A stretch of DNA of 14,240 nucleotides. Source: Thermoanaerobaculia bacterium. Its GTDB lineage: Bacteria; Acidobacteriota; Thermoanaerobaculia; UBA5066. The notes under the pieces are model-generated. The model was given only the letters and a program-made list of their open reading frames with translations, was not told the origin of the DNA and searched no databases. Numbering within the stretch: the first letter of the stretch is position 1; the number at the start of each line of letters is the position of its first letter. The stretch is from the NCBI GenBank assembly GCA_017999215.1, contig JAGOBQ010000047.1, positions 1 through 14,240 on the forward strand, read 5' to 3'. A program made the position numbers and the translations under genes. This document shows, one piece after another, positions 13,014 through 14,240 of this stretch.

Positions 13014-13688
13014 GTGGCGCACCCGACGGCGCGGACGCTCCCCGGACCGTGGAAAGTCTTCCGAGCGGCCTCGGCCCTGCCCGCCGCCGCGCGCCTACAC
13101 CTCGCCGTTCGGCGGTGGAGCGCGCCCTGGCCGCGCGTCGTCGCGGCTCTCTCGGAAGAGCGCGCGCTCCTCGACGTCGGATGCGGACCCGGCCTCCTCG
13201 CCTTCCTCCTCGACGCGCGCGGCGCCTCCGGCGCCTACGTCGGCATCGACCCCGACGCGGGGAAGGTCTCGCGGGCCGAGACCTGGCTCGGCCGCTCGCC
13301 GCGGCGGACGTTCCGGGCGTGCGAGCTTTCGGAGCTTCACGGAGAGACGTTCGACGCGGCCTCGATCGTCGACGTCCTCTACCTGGTGCCCCGGGCCGAG
13401 CGCGCGGCCTTCGTCGCCGCCGTCGCGGCGCGCCTCGCGGACGGCGGGCGCGCCGTCGTCCTGACGAGCGGCGGCGGGCCCCGCTGGAAGCGGCTCCTCG
13501 ACCGGCTCCAGGAACGGTTCGTCGTGGCGGTCCTGGGGTGGACGCGGGGCTCGGCGGTCGAGCCGTGCGACGGTGTCGAGGTGGCGGCGCTCCTCGCGGC
13601 CGCCGGCTTCGCCGACGTCCGCGTGGAGGACGCCGGCGCCGGCTTCCTCCACGGTTTCGAGCTGGTCAGCGGACAGAAGTCGGGGTGA
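13014..13688 (+). CDS. Class I SAM-dependent methyltransferase
   Basis: A 224-residue small methyltransferase. Motif I is ALLDVGCGPGLLAFLL (SAM-binding DVGCGPG at 54-60), the acidic residue after the second strand is Asp79 in YVGIDPD, and FDAASIVDVLYLVP (113-126) is the post-II region. The rest (ERAAFVAAVAARLADGGRAVVLT) completes the Rossmann core. No membrane segment and no substrate-specific domain is visible, so the substrate is unknown. The GTG start is the only plausible initiation codon before the conserved core in this frame, but the ribosome-binding site is poor (a GGAG about 15 nt upstream). It starts only 42 nt from the divergent GT-C operon, and its 3' end overlaps the 3' end of the convergent gene by 23 bp. 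The neighbourhood suggests, without proving, a role in modifying the same lipid or glycan. Confidence 0.8.
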   Translation: MAHPTARTLPGPWKVFRAASALPAAARLHLAVRRWSAPWPRVVAALSEERALLDVGCGPGLLAFLLDARGASGAYVGIDPDAGKVSRAETWLGRSPRRTFRACELSELHGETFDAASIVDVLYLVPRAERAAFVAAVAARLADGGRAVVLTSGGGPRWKRLLDRLQERFVVAVLGWTRGSAVEPCDGVEVAALLAAAGFADVRVEDAGAGFLHGFELVSGQKSG

Positions 13689-14240
13689 CGGGCCTGGAGC
13701 GGAAGACGCGGGCGGGGAGGAAGCTCCCGTCGTTCGTCGCGTTGTCGACGCGGGTCGCGTGGACGAGGAGCGCCCCCCCGCGGGCGACGCTCACCGTCGC
13801 GGAGGCCTCTTCGACCGGGGCGATGCCCATCTCCGCGAAGACGTCGTTCCACTGGACCGCCTGAAAGGCCTCGACCGTCAGCTCCCGGGTGGCGAGGATG
13901 GAGCCCGACCCATCGAAGAGCGTCACCTCCGCCACCGTCTCGAGGCCACGGGTCTCGAGGAATCCGAGGTTCGTCCGCGTCCGGGGGCCCCCCGAGAGGA
14001 ACGTCAGGGCCGCTTCATCCCCGGGCTCCGCCTCGGAGCTGCCGAGGAGGCCGATGGCGAGGCCGTAGCTCTTGCCCGGCTCCTCGGTGTAGGTCCGGCT
14101 GGAAGCGATCATTCCGGGGCCGTCGCCGAGCGCCGTGATCCGGAGGGCGCCCGCGGTGTCCTCCGGGAGGCCGAGAAGGCTCCCGAGGATGTCCTCGAAG
14201 AGGCGCGTCTCGAAGGCGCCGAGCGAGAGGACGACCTCCT
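13666..14240 (-). CDS. C-terminal part of a secreted beta-rich protein (N-terminus beyond the right edge)
   Basis: Only the last 190 codons are in the window, with the frame open to the edge. The visible part ends in a module of about 110 residues containing RTRTNLGFLETRG, VAEVTLFDGSGSILATRELTVEAFQAVQWNDVF and SATVSVARGGALLVHATRVDNATNDGSFLPA. I recognise this strand pattern (RTNLG, then V-L-D-G-G, then a Q-N-hydrophobic step, then VDN-T-D--F-PA) as a recurrent C-terminal beta-sandwich of large exported proteins in Acidobacteriota-like genomes, where it trails proteases or adhesin-like regions. That is recalled family knowledge, not something provable here. There are no cysteines or membrane helices. 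The catalytic or binding part of the protein, if any, is outside the window. Confidence 0.75.
   Translation of the reverse strand, partial: EVVLSLGAFETRLFEDILGSLLGLPEDTAGALRITALGDGPGMIASSRTYTEEPGKSYGLAIGLLGSSEAEPGDEAALTFLSGGPRTRTNLGFLETRGLETVAEVTLFDGSGSILATRELTVEAFQAVQWNDVFAEMGIAPVEEASATVSVARGGALLVHATRVDNATNDGSFLPARVFRSRPVTPTSVR

Noticed and set aside
1..14240. tRNA, rRNA, CRISPR, riboswitch, toxin-antitoxin or phage-defence modules
   Set aside because: I looked for cloverleaf-like segments, regularly spaced repeats, conserved leader motifs and known defence domains on both strands and saw none. A covariance-model search would be decisive for small RNAs.

Overview
The window reads as a chromosomal segment of a very GC-rich (about 70% by eye), densely coded Gram-negative bacterium. 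The most likely home is the Acidobacteriota or a neighbouring deep-branching phylum. That placement is inference, resting on three things: a tripartite-type membrane-fusion protein and a Spy/CpxP-like periplasmic protein imply an outer membrane; the long two-propeller sensor with a GGDEF output is common in such lineages; and the C-terminal beta domain of the truncated right-edge protein resembles domains I associate with secreted proteins of that group. No rRNA, tRNA, CRISPR array or complete insertion sequence was found. No gene-free stretch exceeds 300 bases; the largest gaps are 2791-2981 (191 nt), 5688-5862 (175 nt) and 9394-9573 (180 nt).

Left part (1-5687), all minus strand. Reading in the direction of transcription: a stand-alone dihydrolipoamide dehydrogenase (lpdA), a GT4-type glycosyltransferase, a secreted M43-family zinc metalloprotease with a TTG start and a C(UUCG)G hairpin terminator, and then an ABC-exporter pair of periplasmic adaptor and MacB/FtsX-type permease, the latter running off the left edge.

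Middle (5863-10212). A 993-residue sensor diguanylate cyclase is divergent from lpdA: signal peptide, fourteen Reg_prop blade motifs (two seven-bladed propellers), Y_Y_Y domain, one membrane helix and a GGDEF domain with an intact I-site. It converges on a Spy/CpxP-like LTxxQ protein, with a shared hairpin between them. The Spy-like gene is divergent from a small secreted protein of unknown function. That 180-nt divergent gap carries a good sigma-54-like -24/-12 match facing the unknown gene and an ECF-like AAC-N17-CGTC element facing the Spy-like gene.

Right part (10226-14240). A tight three-gene minus-strand operon encodes a PIG-V-like GT-C transferase, a GT2 polyprenyl-phosphate-sugar-synthase-like enzyme and a ChbG/HpnK (YdjC) family deacetylase, with junctions of 2 nt and a 4-nt GTGA overlap. 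This enzyme set resembles the FlmF2-NaxD-FlmK logic for adding a deacetylated hexosamine to a surface lipid and is the best candidate here for an uncharacterised pathway. A class I methyltransferase starts 42 nt away in the opposite direction, and its 3' end overlaps by 23 bp the 3' end of a truncated secreted protein at the right edge.
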